Made by a program: the position numbers and the translations under genes
Notes under the pieces: generated by a model
The model's database searches: none
What the model saw: only the letters and a program-made list of their open reading frames with translations
Told to the model about the DNA's origin: nothing
Shown here: positions 25,480 to 34,665 of the stretch, one piece after another
Layout: each line of letters begins with the position of its first letter
Numbering within the stretch: the stretch's first letter is position 1
Assembly (NCBI GenBank): GCA_002433025.1
Contig: DJGZ01000061.1
Location: forward strand, 1 to 64,000
DNA length: 64,000 bases
Source: Bacteroidales bacterium UBA5833
GTDB lineage: Bacteria; Bacteroidota; Bacteroidia; Bacteroidales; Lentimicrobiaceae
Direction of reading: 5' to 3'

Positions 25480-25770
25480 ATGGGTATCATAATAAAGCCG
25501 GTAGTTACGGAAAAGATGACAGCCTTAGGCGACAAGCTTCAACGTTACGGTTTTATCGTGCAGAAGGATTCCAACAAGCTGCAGATAAAGAAAGCCGTGG
25601 AAGAGATTTACGGCGTTGAAGTTACTGAAGTAAACACCATGAATTATGCCGGAAAGAACAAATCCAGGTTTACCAAGACCGGGATGGTTAAAGGCCGTGC
25701 AGGTTCGTACAAAAAGGCTATTGTAACTTTAGCTGAGGGTGAAACAATTGATTTTTATAGCAATATTTAA
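25480..25770 (+). CDS. rplW: 50S ribosomal protein L23
   Basis: Tunnel-exit protein that docks trigger factor and SRP. 96 residues, starting MGIIIKPVVTEKMT and containing the conserved IKKAVEEIYGVEV helix. rplB follows after only five bases. Confidence 0.97.
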   Translation: MGIIIKPVVTEKMTALGDKLQRYGFIVQKDSNKLQIKKAVEEIYGVEVTEVNTMNYAGKNKSRFTKTGMVKGRAGSYKKAIVTLAEGETIDFYSNI

Positions 25771-25775
25771 AGATA

Positions 25776-26600
25776 ATGGCTTTAAAAAAATTCAAACCGA
25801 CCACATCAAGTCAGCGCTTCAAACTGGTTAGCGCACTGGATGACATAACTGCTACAAGCCCTGAAAAGAGTTTGCTGCAGCCGAGGAAAAGCTCTGGTGG
25901 CCGAAACAACACCGGTAAAATGACCATCAGGTCAATAGGTGGTGGTCACAAGCAGAAATATCGTATCATCGACTTCAAACGCGATAAAGAGGATATTCCT
26001 GCAACGGTAAAGACCATTGAATACGATCCGAACCGTACCGCCCGCATTGCCCTGCTTTACTATGCCGATGGTGAGAAACGTTACATCGTTGCACCCAACG
26101 GACTGAAAGTAGGTCAGGAAGTTATTGCCGGCAAAGGCGCACAGCCTGAGATCGGGAATGCGCTTTACCTGAGTGAGATTCCGTTCGGTACCGTGATTCA
26201 CAATATTGAGCTCAGGCCCGGACAGGGAGCAAAGATGGCACGTAGTGCCGGATCGTCGGCACAGCTGATGTCGCGCGATGGCAAATTTGCCGTTATCAAA
26301 CTTCCTTCAGGGGAAACCCGCATGATCCTTCAGAGTTGCAAGGCAACCATAGGAATGGTTTCCAATACGGAGCATAACCTCGAGGTTTCAGGAAAGGCCG
26401 GACGCAGCCGCTGGCTCGGTCGCAGGCCACGTACACGTGCCGTTGTAATGAACCCGGTAGATCATCCGATGGGCGGTGGAGAAGGAAGGGCTTCAGGAGG
26501 ACATCCGCGCTCACGCAAGGGATTACCTGCAAAGGGTTACAAGACCCGCTATCCGAAGAAAGCTTCGAATAAATACATCATCGAAAGAAGGAAGAAGTAA
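25776..26600 (+). CDS. rplB: 50S ribosomal protein L2
   Basis: Universally conserved protein needed for subunit joining and peptidyl transfer. 274 residues. Characteristic elements: SSGGRNNTGKMTIRSIGGGH near the start and NPVDHPMGGGEGRASGGH near the end, the latter holding the conserved His near the catalytic centre. Confidence 0.98.
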   Translation: MALKKFKPTTSSQRFKLVSALDDITATSPEKSLLQPRKSSGGRNNTGKMTIRSIGGGHKQKYRIIDFKRDKEDIPATVKTIEYDPNRTARIALLYYADGEKRYIVAPNGLKVGQEVIAGKGAQPEIGNALYLSEIPFGTVIHNIELRPGQGAKMARSAGSSAQLMSRDGKFAVIKLPSGETRMILQSCKATIGMVSNTEHNLEVSGKAGRSRWLGRRPRTRAVVMNPVDHPMGGGEGRASGGHPRSRKGLPAKGYKTRYPKKASNKYIIERRKK

Positions 26601-26623
26601 TTGAACCTTAAACAGCATTAAAA

Positions 26624-26902
26624 ATGAGCCGTTCGCTTAAAAAAGGTCCTTATATCGACTACAAACTGGAAAAGAAAGTATTAGACGCCATCAGTTCCAA
26701 CAAAAAGGTTGTGATTAAAACCTGGTCGCGCGCTTCGATGATTTCTCCGGATTTTGTGGGGCAGACTATCGCTGTCCATAACGGAAATAAATTCATCCCG
26801 GTTTATGTTACTGAGAATATGGTAGGTCACAAACTCGGGGAGTTTTCACCCACCCGTATCTTCAGGGGCCATGCCGGTAGTAAAGATAAAGGTAAAAAAT
26901 AA
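26624..26902 (+). CDS. rpsS: 30S ribosomal protein S19
   Basis: Head protein that binds S13 and tRNA. 92 residues, begins MSRSLKKGPYIDYKLEKKV and ends with the conserved GEFSPTRIFRGHAG stretch and a basic tail. Confidence 0.97.
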   Translation: MSRSLKKGPYIDYKLEKKVLDAISSNKKVVIKTWSRASMISPDFVGQTIAVHNGNKFIPVYVTENMVGHKLGEFSPTRIFRGHAGSKDKGKK

Positions 26903-26916
26903 AGAAGGAAAAACCA

Positions 26917-27318
26917 ATGGGATCACGTAAACATAACAGAGCTGAGCTGATCAAGGAAGCAAAGAAGACTGAATCATTTGCCAAGCTCAGGAATTGCCCT
27001 ACATCGCCCAGGAAAATGCGCCTTGTGGCTGATATGATCCGCGGCATGAAGGTGGAACAGGCACTGCATGTGCTGAAACATTCGCCCCAGGAAGCCAGTG
27101 GCCGTATGCACAAGTTGCTGCTTTCTGCCCTTGCCAACTGGCAGGCCAAGAATGAGGGTGTACGCATTGAAGAAACCAGTCTCTTTGTGAAAGAGGTAGG
27201 TGTTGACGGTGGCCGTTCACTGAAACGTATCCGCACTGCTCCTCAGGGTCGTGCCCATCGTATCCGCAAGCGTTCGAATCATGTTACTTTGTTGATTGAC
27301 AATAGAATCGCACAATAA
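26917..27318 (+). CDS. rplV: 50S ribosomal protein L22
   Basis: Binds 23S rRNA domains and lines the exit tunnel with its beta hairpin. 133 residues with a slightly extended N-terminus (the core begins near NCPTSPRKMRLVADMIRG). The C-terminal hairpin is RIRTAPQGRAHRIRKRSNHV, with its tip typical of macrolide-sensitive L22. Confidence 0.97.
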   Translation: MGSRKHNRAELIKEAKKTESFAKLRNCPTSPRKMRLVADMIRGMKVEQALHVLKHSPQEASGRMHKLLLSALANWQAKNEGVRIEETSLFVKEVGVDGGRSLKRIRTAPQGRAHRIRKRSNHVTLLIDNRIAQ

Positions 27319-27371
27319 AAAAAGGAAATTTCTGCAAAGCAGGCTTTAACAACCAAATAATCATTTGTTGA

Positions 27372-28118
27372 ATGGGACAAAAGACAAATCCAATAGGTAA
27401 CAGGTTAGGCATCATCAAAGGATGGGACTCCAACTGGTATGGTGGAAGGCGTTTTGAACACAAATTGGTGGAAGACGACCAGATCCGCAAATATCTGAAT
27501 GCCCGTTTATCGAAAGCCGGGGTTTCGAAGATTGTGATCGAACGTACCCTTAAGCTGGTTACCGTTACTATCCATACTGCCCGTCCGGGTATCATCATCG
27601 GAAAAGGTGGTCAGGAAGTTGATAAATTGAAGGAAGAATTGAAGAAGGTCACCAAAAAGGAGATCCAGATCAATATTTCTGAAATCAAGCGCCCTGAAAT
27701 GGATGCCGTGATCGTGGCCAACGCGATTGCCCGCCAGATTGAAGGCAGGATTTCATACCGCCGTGCGATAAAGACTGCGATAGCCTCCACCATGCGGATC
27801 GGTGCTGAAGGAATCAAGGTTTTGATTTCCGGAAGGTTGGCCGGCGCCGAGATGGCCCGCCGCGAGATGATCAAGGAAGGACGTACTCCGCTCCATACCC
27901 TTCGTGCTGACATTGATTATGCAATTGCTGAAGCCCACACAACCTATGGCCGTATCGGTATCAAGGTATGGATCTGCAAGGGTGAAGTTTATGGTAAGGT
28001 AGATCTTACCCCTTCGGCAGAAAGCCAGGCTGCTACCGGAGCAAGGGAAAAGTCAATACCTCCGCGTCCGGGCGGAAACAGGCCTCCGCGTGGAAACCGC
28101 AACCGTCCCAAGAAGTAA
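27372..28118 (+). CDS. rpsC: 30S ribosomal protein S3
   Basis: mRNA-entry protein with helicase activity of the small subunit. 248 residues: N-terminal part MGQKTNPIGNRLGIIKGW, KH domain with RPGIIIGKGGQEVDKL (GKGG loop), and C-terminal domain with IKVWICKGE. A disordered tail of about 30 residues rich in Pro, Arg, Gly and Asn follows (RPGGNRPPRGNRNRPKK), longer than in Escherichia. Confidence 0.97.
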   Translation: MGQKTNPIGNRLGIIKGWDSNWYGGRRFEHKLVEDDQIRKYLNARLSKAGVSKIVIERTLKLVTVTIHTARPGIIIGKGGQEVDKLKEELKKVTKKEIQINISEIKRPEMDAVIVANAIARQIEGRISYRRAIKTAIASTMRIGAEGIKVLISGRLAGAEMARREMIKEGRTPLHTLRADIDYAIAEAHTTYGRIGIKVWICKGEVYGKVDLTPSAESQAATGAREKSIPPRPGGNRPPRGNRNRPKK

Positions 28119-28165
28119 GAAGTTAACAAAAAGAGTAACAATCACACGATCAATATCCGACAATA

Positions 28166-28594
28166 ATGTTACAGCCAAAGAAAACCAAGTACAGGAAGAT
28201 GCAGAAGGGCAAAATGAAGGGTAACACCAAACGTGGTGCTGAGCTTTCATTTGGTTCGTTCGGGATAAAAACCCTGGAAGAAGCCTGGATTACCGGCCGG
28301 CAGATTGAGGCCGCCCGTCAGGCTATCAGCCGTTTCATGAAACGTGAAGGCCAGATCTGGATCCGCATTTTCCCTGATAAGCCCGTTACCAAGAAACCTG
28401 CTGAAGTGCGTATGGGTAAAGGTAAAGGTGCTCCTGAATATTTCGTGGCACGCATTAGCCCGGGCCGCATCCTGTTCGAAGCCGAAGGTGTTACCGAAGA
28501 GGTTGCAAAGGAAGCCCTCCGCCTGGGTGCCCAGAAATTGCCTGTTGCCACCAAATTTGTGGTAAGAAGAGATTACGTTGAAGAATCAATATAA
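28166..28594 (+). CDS. rplP: 50S ribosomal protein L16
   Basis: Organises the A site of the large subunit. 142 residues; starts MLQPKKTKYRKMQKGKMKG, with the conserved region IFPDKPVTKKPAEVRMGKGK around the site that is hydroxylated in some bacteria. Followed by rpmC after six bases. Confidence 0.97.
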   Translation: MLQPKKTKYRKMQKGKMKGNTKRGAELSFGSFGIKTLEEAWITGRQIEAARQAISRFMKREGQIWIRIFPDKPVTKKPAEVRMGKGKGAPEYFVARISPGRILFEAEGVTEEVAKEALRLGAQKLPVATKFVVRRDYVEESI

Positions 28595-28600
28595 CGAACG

Positions 28601-28834
28601 ATGAAACAAGAAGTCATTAGAGAGCTTTCAACAGCCGAACTTATTGAACGGCTCGATGAAGAACGCAAGCAGCTTACCAAGCTCAAGTTGAATCATGCTG
28701 TTTCGCCTCTTGAGAACCCCAATAAAATCAAAAATTACCGCAGGACCATCGCCCGTATGCTCACCGAATTGCATAAACGCAAATTGAATGATGCTGCAGC
28801 GGCTCAGGGTACGGCTACCGTTAACACTAAATAA
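28601..28834 (+). CDS. rpmC: 50S ribosomal protein L29
   Basis: Small helical protein near the tunnel exit. 77 residues; helix pair with STAELIERLDEERKQLTKLK and NYRRTIARMLTEL, then a short Ala-rich tail not present in the shortest family members. Confidence 0.95.
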   Translation: MKQEVIRELSTAELIERLDEERKQLTKLKLNHAVSPLENPNKIKNYRRTIARMLTELHKRKLNDAAAAQGTATVNTK

Positions 28835-28845
28835 CCGGAAAAGCA

Positions 28846-29103
28846 ATGGAAACCAGAAATCTGAGAAAAGAAAGAATTGGGGTAGTTGTCAGCAACAAGA
28901 TGCAGAAATCTATCGTCGTTCAGGTTGAACGTCGCGAGAAGCACCCCAAATACGGAAAGTTTGTGAAGAAATCCTCCAAATTTGCGGCCCATGACGAAAA
29001 CAACGACTGCAATATCGGTGATACCGTTCGCATTGCAGAGACCCGTCCGCTGAGCAAGAACAAATGCTGGAGATTAGTCGAAATCATTGAAAGAGCCAAG
29101 TAA
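28846..29103 (+). CDS. rpsQ: 30S ribosomal protein S17
   Basis: Primary 16S rRNA-binding protein with an OB fold. 85 residues; GVVVSNKMQKSIVVQVER and the conserved HDENNDCNIGDTVRIAETRP loop. Eleven bases after rpmC and two before rplN. Confidence 0.97.
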   Translation: METRNLRKERIGVVVSNKMQKSIVVQVERREKHPKYGKFVKKSSKFAAHDENNDCNIGDTVRIAETRPLSKNKCWRLVEIIERAK

Positions 29104-29105
29104 TT

Positions 29106-29474
29106 ATGATACAACAGGAATCACGACTTACGGTAGCTGATAACAGCGGTGCAAAAGAAGTGCTTTGCATCCGTGTGCTGGGAGGAACCCGCAAACGTTA
29201 TGCCTCTATTGGCGATAAAATCGTTGTAACCGTTAAAAATGCCCTTCCTTCCGGAAATATCAAGAAAGGTACAGTGGCCAAAGCGGTGGTTGTCAGAACC
29301 AAGAAAGAAATCCGCCGCAACGACGGTTCATATATCCGCTTTGATGACAACGCGGTAGTGCTGCTGAACAACGCCGGCGAAATGACCGGAACCCGTATCT
29401 TCGGACCGGTCGCCAGGGAACTGCGCGAAAAGCAGTACATGAAAATTGTTTCATTGGCACCCGAGGTGCTTTAA
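29106..29474 (+). CDS. rplN: 50S ribosomal protein L14
   Basis: Forms an inter-subunit bridge and binds the silencing factor RsfS. 122 residues, the usual length, beginning MIQQESRLTVADNSGAKEV and containing RIFGPVARELREKQYMKIVS near the end. Confidence 0.98.
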   Translation: MIQQESRLTVADNSGAKEVLCIRVLGGTRKRYASIGDKIVVTVKNALPSGNIKKGTVAKAVVVRTKKEIRRNDGSYIRFDDNAVVLLNNAGEMTGTRIFGPVARELREKQYMKIVSLAPEVL

Positions 29475-29488
29475 TTGACCTAACAAAC

Positions 29489-29812
29489 ATGAGCACGAAA
29501 CTAAGTATAAAAAAGGGTGATACCGTGATGGTGATCGCCGGTGACTCAAAAGGGAAGCAGGGTAAGGTTCTGGAGGTGGATGTTGAGAAAATGCAGGCCA
29601 TCGTTGAAGGCGTTAACCTGATCTCCAAGCACACCAAACCCAACGCCAAGAACGCTCAGGGTGGAATCGTGAAAAAAGAGGCCGGAATCCATGTATCCAA
29701 CCTGATGGTTGTGGATGGCACCGGCAAGCCCACCCGCATCGGGCGGAAGCTTGACACCAAAACCAATAAATCAGTCCGTTATTCTAAAAAGTCGGGGGAG
29801 GTAATTAAGTAA
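29489..29812 (+). CDS. rplX: 50S ribosomal protein L24
   Basis: Assembly initiator near the tunnel exit. 107 residues with the KOW motif at KKGDTVMVIAGDSKGKQGKV. The stop codon shares a base with the rplE start (TAATG). Confidence 0.97.
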   Translation: MSTKLSIKKGDTVMVIAGDSKGKQGKVLEVDVEKMQAIVEGVNLISKHTKPNAKNAQGGIVKKEAGIHVSNLMVVDGTGKPTRIGRKLDTKTNKSVRYSKKSGEVIK

Positions 29813-30366
29813 TGAACTATTCACCACGCTTAAAAGATAAATACAGGCAGGAAATTGTTCCGGCATTAACGGAAAAATTCCAGTACAAAACTGTAATGCA
29901 GGTTCCGAAACTGTTGAAAATCAGTGTGAACCAAGGTCTTGGCACAGCCATCGCCGACAAAAAACTTATTGATGCCGGGGTAAATGAACTTACAGCCCTT
30001 ACCGGTCAGAAAGCGGTTGCCACCAAATCAAGGAAGGACATCTCCAACTTTAAACTCCGTAAGGGCATGCCCATCGGGGTAAGGGTTACCCTCAGGGGCG
30101 ACAGGATGTATGAATTCCTTGACAGGCTTGTTTCTGTGGCAATTCCCCGTATCAGGGACTTCCGCGGTATCAATGAAAAAGGATTTGACGGACGTGGTAA
30201 TTATACCCTGGGTGTTACCGAGCAGATTATTTTCCCTGAGATCCTGATCGATAAAGTGGCCAAGATCAATGGTATGGATATTACCTTTGTGACGACCGCC
30301 CGCAACGACAATGAGTGCCTGGCACTGCTGAAAGAATTTGGTTTACCATTCAAAAATCAGAAATAA
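29812..30366 (+). CDS. rplE: 50S ribosomal protein L5
   Basis: Binds 5S rRNA and contacts P-site tRNA. 184 residues; conserved VPKLLKISVNQGLG, KLRKGMPIGVRVTLRG and IRDFRGINEKGFDGRGNYT segments. Translationally coupled to rplX. Confidence 0.98.
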   Translation: MNYSPRLKDKYRQEIVPALTEKFQYKTVMQVPKLLKISVNQGLGTAIADKKLIDAGVNELTALTGQKAVATKSRKDISNFKLRKGMPIGVRVTLRGDRMYEFLDRLVSVAIPRIRDFRGINEKGFDGRGNYTLGVTEQIIFPEILIDKVAKINGMDITFVTTARNDNECLALLKEFGLPFKNQK

Positions 30367-30369
30367 GAT

Positions 30370-30639
30370 ATGGCAAAGGAATCAATGAAAGCAAGGGAAC
30401 GCAAAAGAGAGCGCCTTGTTGCAAAATATGCTGCCAAACGTGCTGAACTGAAAGAAGCCGGTGACTACATCGCGCTTCAGAAGCTTCCCAAGAATGCATC
30501 GCCGGTGCGTCTGCACAACCGTTGCAAACTCACGGGTCGCCCCAAGGGTTACATGCGTCAGTTTGGTATTTCGCGTATAAATTTCCGCTTTATGGCCCTC
30601 GAGGGTCTTATCCCGGGCGTGAAGAAAGCCAGCTGGTAA
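30370..30639 (+). CDS. rpsN: 30S ribosomal protein S14 (zinc-free long form)
   Basis: Head protein needed late in 30S assembly. 89 residues, the long C-minus type: it lacks the CxxC pairs of the zinc-binding short form and has RLHNRCKLTGRPKGYMRQFG. This form needs no zinc. Confidence 0.97.
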   Translation: MAKESMKARERKRERLVAKYAAKRAELKEAGDYIALQKLPKNASPVRLHNRCKLTGRPKGYMRQFGISRINFRFMALEGLIPGVKKASW

Positions 30640-30676
30640 GAAAAACAAGTGAACAATCATAATATTCAAGGATAAA

Positions 30677-31075
30677 ATGGTAACAGATCCTATTGCAGAT
30701 TATCTGACCCGAGTCAGGAATGCCGTGATGGCAAACCACCGGATCGTGGAAATCCCTTCATCCAACATGAAGAAGGAAATCACCAAGATTTTGTTTGATA
30801 AGGGTTATATTTTGAATTATAAATTCGAGGATGAAACCATCCCCGGCATTATAAAGATCGCGCTGAAGTATCACCCGATTTCAAAGGTTCCCGCAATTTC
30901 AAAGCTGGAGCGTGTCAGTAAACCGGGTTTACGCAGGTATGTCGGCGCCGATGAGCTTCCCCGCGTGCTGAACGGGTTGGGTATTGCTATACTTTCTACC
31001 AACCGGGGGCTTATGACCGATAAAGAAGCCAGAACCCTTCAGATTGGCGGCGAAGTTTTGTGTTACATTAGCTAA
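30677..31075 (+). CDS. rpsH: 30S ribosomal protein S8
   Basis: Primary rRNA-binding protein of the 30S platform; represses the spc operon in Escherichia. 132 residues, starts MVTDPIADYLTRVRNAVMAN and ends with the conserved STNRGLMTDKEARTLQIGGE region. Confidence 0.98.
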   Translation: MVTDPIADYLTRVRNAVMANHRIVEIPSSNMKKEITKILFDKGYILNYKFEDETIPGIIKIALKYHPISKVPAISKLERVSKPGLRRYVGADELPRVLNGLGIAILSTNRGLMTDKEARTLQIGGEVLCYIS

Positions 31076-31093
31076 AGAAGAGGAGATTTTACA

Positions 31094-31651
31094 ATGTCGA
31101 GAATAGGAAAAATGCCGGTGGCCATTCCTTCAGGAGTTCAGATCGAAGTATCTGACACTAACCTGGTGACGGTGAAGGGCAAACTCGGACAACTTACCCA
31201 GCAGATCGATCCCCTTGTTTCCGTGAAGGTTGAAGATGGTCATCTCATAGTCGGAAGAGTGAATGAATCACAGGATGCCAGGGCAAAGCACGGTTTGTAC
31301 CGCTCATTGCTGGCCAATATGGTAAAAGGCGTTTCTGAAGGCTTTACCGTGGTTCAGGAGTTGGTTGGCGTGGGTTACAAAGCTTCAGCTGCAGGAAATG
31401 TACTTGAATTATCCCTTGGATATTCGCATAATATCTTCTTTGAGATGCCGGCAGAAGTGAGTGTTGAAACCCTCACGGAAAGGGGAAAAAACCCCACCAT
31501 CACGCTGAAGTCATTTGACAAACAGCTGATCGGTCAGGTGGCTGCCAAGATCCGTTCGCTGCGTAAACCCGAGCCTTACAAAGGAAAAGGTATCAGGTTT
31601 ATGGGAGAAGTGGTGAAGAAGAAGGCCGGTAAGTCAGCTTCAGACAAATAA
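31094..31651 (+). CDS. rplF: 50S ribosomal protein L6
   Basis: Located near the factor-binding site. 185 residues with the two duplicated L6 domains; MSRIGKMPVAIPSGV start and the C-terminal signature PEPYKGKGIRFMGEVVKKKAGK. Confidence 0.98.
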   Translation: MSRIGKMPVAIPSGVQIEVSDTNLVTVKGKLGQLTQQIDPLVSVKVEDGHLIVGRVNESQDARAKHGLYRSLLANMVKGVSEGFTVVQELVGVGYKASAAGNVLELSLGYSHNIFFEMPAEVSVETLTERGKNPTITLKSFDKQLIGQVAAKIRSLRKPEPYKGKGIRFMGEVVKKKAGKSASDK

Positions 31652-31706
31652 TAATCTTTAACATAAACCATTCCCGGTGACCCCGGGTCAAATTCCTCAG
31701 AAAAGG

Positions 31707-32069
31707 ATGGCTATTAAGAACAGAAAAGAATACAGAAGGCACAGGATAAAACTCAGAATCCGGAAGGTAGTTTCCGGTACGCCTGAGCAGCCGCGGTTGA
31801 CCGTATTCAGAAGCAATAAACAGATCTATGCCCAGATCATCAATGATCTGGAAGGTAAGACACTTGTTTCTGCATCGTCACGCACTCCTGAAGTTTCGGG
31901 AACCCCGATGGCCAAAATCGAACAGGCTAAACTGGTTGGCCAGCTGATAGCCAAGCGTGCGATTGAGGCAGGTATTCAAAGTGTGGTTTTCGATCGCAAC
32001 GGTTACTTATATCATGGTAGAATCAAATCCCTGGCTGAAGCAGCCAGAGAAGGAGGCCTTAAATTTTAA
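31707..32069 (+). CDS. rplR: 50S ribosomal protein L18
   Basis: 5S rRNA-binding protein. The start is set at ATG 31707 (MAIKNRKEYRRHRIKLRIRK). An in-frame GTG at 31677 would add ten residues that do not fit the family. 120 residues; conserved RLTVFRSNKQIYAQII and the C-terminal DRNGYLYHGRIKSLAEAARE. Confidence 0.96.
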   Translation: MAIKNRKEYRRHRIKLRIRKVVSGTPEQPRLTVFRSNKQIYAQIINDLEGKTLVSASSRTPEVSGTPMAKIEQAKLVGQLIAKRAIEAGIQSVVFDRNGYLYHGRIKSLAEAAREGGLKF

Positions 32070-32074
32070 CACAG

Positions 32075-32593
32075 ATGGCAAACGCAAACATAAAAAGGGT
32101 TAAATCCAGCGAGATTGAATTTAAAGACAGGCTGGTAAGCATTCAGCGGGTTACAAAGGTTACCAAAGGGGGCCGTACATTCAGTTTTTCTGCCATCGTA
32201 GTCGTTGGCAATGAAAACGGGGTTGTAGGTTACGGACTTGGCAAAGCCAAGGAAGTTACTGCCGCTATTGCCAAGGGTGTTGACGATGCCAAGAAAAACC
32301 TTGTAAAGGTTCCGGTTCTTAAGGGTACCATTCCCCACGAACAATTGGGTAAATACGGCGGCGCCCTGGTGTTTCTCAAACCCGCTACACCCGGTACCGG
32401 AGTTATTGCCGGCGGTGCTATGCGTGCTGTTCTTGAGAGTGTCGGCGTGAGAGACGTTCTTGCTAAATCAAAAGGTTCCTCAAATCCCCACAGTGTGGTA
32501 AAAGCTACCATTGATGCACTCGTAAATATGCGTGATGCCTATGCAGTAGCCCAGCTTCGCGGCGTTGACCTCAACAAAGTTTTCAATGGTTAG
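32075..32593 (+). CDS. rpsE: 30S ribosomal protein S5
   Basis: Maintains decoding accuracy and lines the mRNA entry. 172 residues; dsRNA-binding-like N-terminal domain with RVTKVTKGGRTFSFSAIVVV and C-terminal part with GGAMRAVLESVGVRDVLAKS. Five bases after rplR. Confidence 0.98.
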   Translation: MANANIKRVKSSEIEFKDRLVSIQRVTKVTKGGRTFSFSAIVVVGNENGVVGYGLGKAKEVTAAIAKGVDDAKKNLVKVPVLKGTIPHEQLGKYGGALVFLKPATPGTGVIAGGAMRAVLESVGVRDVLAKSKGSSNPHSVVKATIDALVNMRDAYAVAQLRGVDLNKVFNG

Positions 32594-32621
32594 GCATAAC
32601 CAATAATAACAATACCAGAAA

Positions 32622-32801
32622 ATGAAAAAACTGAGAGTTACCCAGATAAAGAGTGGCATAAAACAGCCCGAGCGTCAGAAACTTACCCTTAAGGCTTTAG
32701 GCATTAAGCGGATGAACAGGCCCATCGAGGTGGTAGCAACCCCTCAGATTGAAGGTATGATTGCAAAAATCAACCACCTGTTGAAAGTTGAAGAAATCTA
32801 A
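32622..32801 (+). CDS. rpmD: 50S ribosomal protein L30
   Basis: A 59-residue large-subunit protein found between rpsE and rplO as in most bacteria. Sequence features: VTQIKSGIKQPERQKLTLKA and LGIKRMNRPIEV, the core rRNA-binding part of the family. The end is at the TAA 32799-32801. Confidence 0.95.
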   Translation: MKKLRVTQIKSGIKQPERQKLTLKALGIKRMNRPIEVVATPQIEGMIAKINHLLKVEEI

Positions 32802-32828
32802 TCGTACACAACTAATTGACAAGATATT

Positions 32829-33275
32829 ATGGATTTGAGTAATCTTAAACCGGCACAGGGATCTGTAAAAGCCAGCAAAAGAATCGGCCGTGGTCAGGGC
32901 TCCGGACGTGGAGGTACTTCTACCCGCGGACACAAAGGAGCTAAATCACGCTCAGGTTACAGCCAGAAAATCGGTTTCGAAGGCGGTCAGATGCCTCTTT
33001 ACAGGAGGGTTCCCAAATATGGCTTCAGAAACATTAACCGTATCGAATACCGCAGTATTAACCTTGACGTAATTCAAGCGCTGGTCTCTGCAAAGAATGT
33101 TGACGCCGTAGATATTGATCTGCTTATCGAAAGTGGCCTCGCTGCAAAAAATGACAGGATCAAAATTCTCGGTCGCGGTGAACTCACGGCTAAAGTTGAT
33201 ATTAAGGCCAATGCTTTTTCTGCATCTGCCGTCAAAGCAATCGAATCAAAGGGTGGTCAGGCTATAAAAATCTAA
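32829..33275 (+). CDS. rplO: 50S ribosomal protein L15
   Basis: Late assembly protein of the 50S subunit. 148 residues; Gly-rich extended N-terminus with RIGRGQGSGRGGTSTRGHKG and the conserved FEGGQMPLYRRVPKYGF. secY begins seven bases later. Confidence 0.97.
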   Translation: MDLSNLKPAQGSVKASKRIGRGQGSGRGGTSTRGHKGAKSRSGYSQKIGFEGGQMPLYRRVPKYGFRNINRIEYRSINLDVIQALVSAKNVDAVDIDLLIESGLAAKNDRIKILGRGELTAKVDIKANAFSASAVKAIESKGGQAIKI

Positions 33276-33282
33276 ACTGTAG

Positions 33283-34641
33283 ATGAAACGTTTCATACAG
33301 ACTATAAGGAACATTTATAAGATCGAGGATCTGCGCAAACGCATTGGTTATACCATTGGTATTGTTTTGCTTTACAGGTTAGGCTCTTATGTTGTTCTGC
33401 CGGGAGTGGATCCCAACCAGCTGGCAAATCTTCAGAATCAGACCAGCGGAGGACTGCTCGGATTGTTGAATATGTTCTCGGGGGGCGCATTTTCAAACGC
33501 CTCCATTTTCGCGCTTGGAATTATGCCTTACATCTCCGCATCCATCGTGGTGCAGTTGCTTGGTATGGCAATTCCTTACTTCCAGAAATTACAGAAAGAG
33601 GGAGAAAGCGGACGTAAAAAAATCAATCAGATTACCCGTTATCTCACCGTGCTGATCACTGGTTTTCAGGCTCCGGGTTATATTGCGAACCTTGTTTCGC
33701 AGCTTCCCGCCCAGGCCATTACACCTTTTGATCCTGCGGTTACTTCGCCCACCACTTTCTTCTGGGTCTCTTCTGTAATTATTCTGATTTCAGGAACCCT
33801 GTTTGTAATGTGGCTTGGTGAAAGGATTACCGATAAAGGTATCGGAAACGGTATTTCACTGATCATTATGATCGGGATTATTGCCCGCTTGCCCTTCGCG
33901 CTGTTTGGTGAACTTGTTTCACGTATGGAGCAGAAAGGTGGCGGACTGGTAATCTTTATCGTTGAGCTTGCCGTCCTGATCGGTGTAATCCTGATCAGTA
34001 TACTGTTGGTTCAGGGAACCCGCAAAATTCCTGTACAATATGCGAAGCGCATTGTTGGTAATAAACAGTACGGTGGAGTAAGACAGTATATCCCCCTGAA
34101 GGTGAATGCTGCCGGTGTTATGCCGATTATTTTCGCCCAGGCAATTATGTTTCTGCCGCTGACTTTGGCCGGATTCGCCGAATCAGAAACCTTAACGGGA
34201 TTTGCATCCGCTTTCACCAACATCAACGGATTCTGGTACAACTTTGTATTCGCCCTGCTGATCGTTGTATTTACCTACTTCTATACCGCCATCACCATTA
34301 ATCCGAATCAGATGGCAGAGGATATGAAGAAGAATAACGGTTTTATTCCCGGTGTTAAACCCGGAAAGAAAACAGCGGAGTTTATTGACCAGATCATGTC
34401 GCGTATAACCCTTCCGGGTTCTCTTTTCCTGGCTTTTGTGGCTATTATGCCTGCACTGGTCAGTAAAATAGGTATCACTGCGCAATTTGCCCAGTTTTAT
34501 GGCGGTACTTCGCTGCTGATTCTGGTGGGCGTGGTGCTGGATACGCTGCAGCAAATTGAAAGCCATTTGCTGATGAGGCATTACGATGGTCTGACCAAGT
34601 CAGGCCGTATCAAAGGCCGCTCATCAATCAATATGGGCTAG
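33283..34641 (+). CDS. secY: Preprotein translocase subunit SecY
   Basis: Channel subunit of the SecYEG translocon in the inner membrane. 452 residues with ten predicted membrane helices. It carries the conserved GIMPYISASIVVQLL (helix 2), GERITDKGIGNGISLIIM (helix 4/5) and the C-terminal cytosolic loop RHYDGLTKSGRIKGR. In the usual place between rplO and map. Confidence 0.97.
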   Translation: MKRFIQTIRNIYKIEDLRKRIGYTIGIVLLYRLGSYVVLPGVDPNQLANLQNQTSGGLLGLLNMFSGGAFSNASIFALGIMPYISASIVVQLLGMAIPYFQKLQKEGESGRKKINQITRYLTVLITGFQAPGYIANLVSQLPAQAITPFDPAVTSPTTFFWVSSVIILISGTLFVMWLGERITDKGIGNGISLIIMIGIIARLPFALFGELVSRMEQKGGGLVIFIVELAVLIGVILISILLVQGTRKIPVQYAKRIVGNKQYGGVRQYIPLKVNAAGVMPIIFAQAIMFLPLTLAGFAESETLTGFASAFTNINGFWYNFVFALLIVVFTYFYTAITINPNQMAEDMKKNNGFIPGVKPGKKTAEFIDQIMSRITLPGSLFLAFVAIMPALVSKIGITAQFAQFYGGTSLLILVGVVLDTLQQIESHLLMRHYDGLTKSGRIKGRSSINMG

Positions 34642-34665
34642 TTTGACAGACTTGAGTGCTGACAG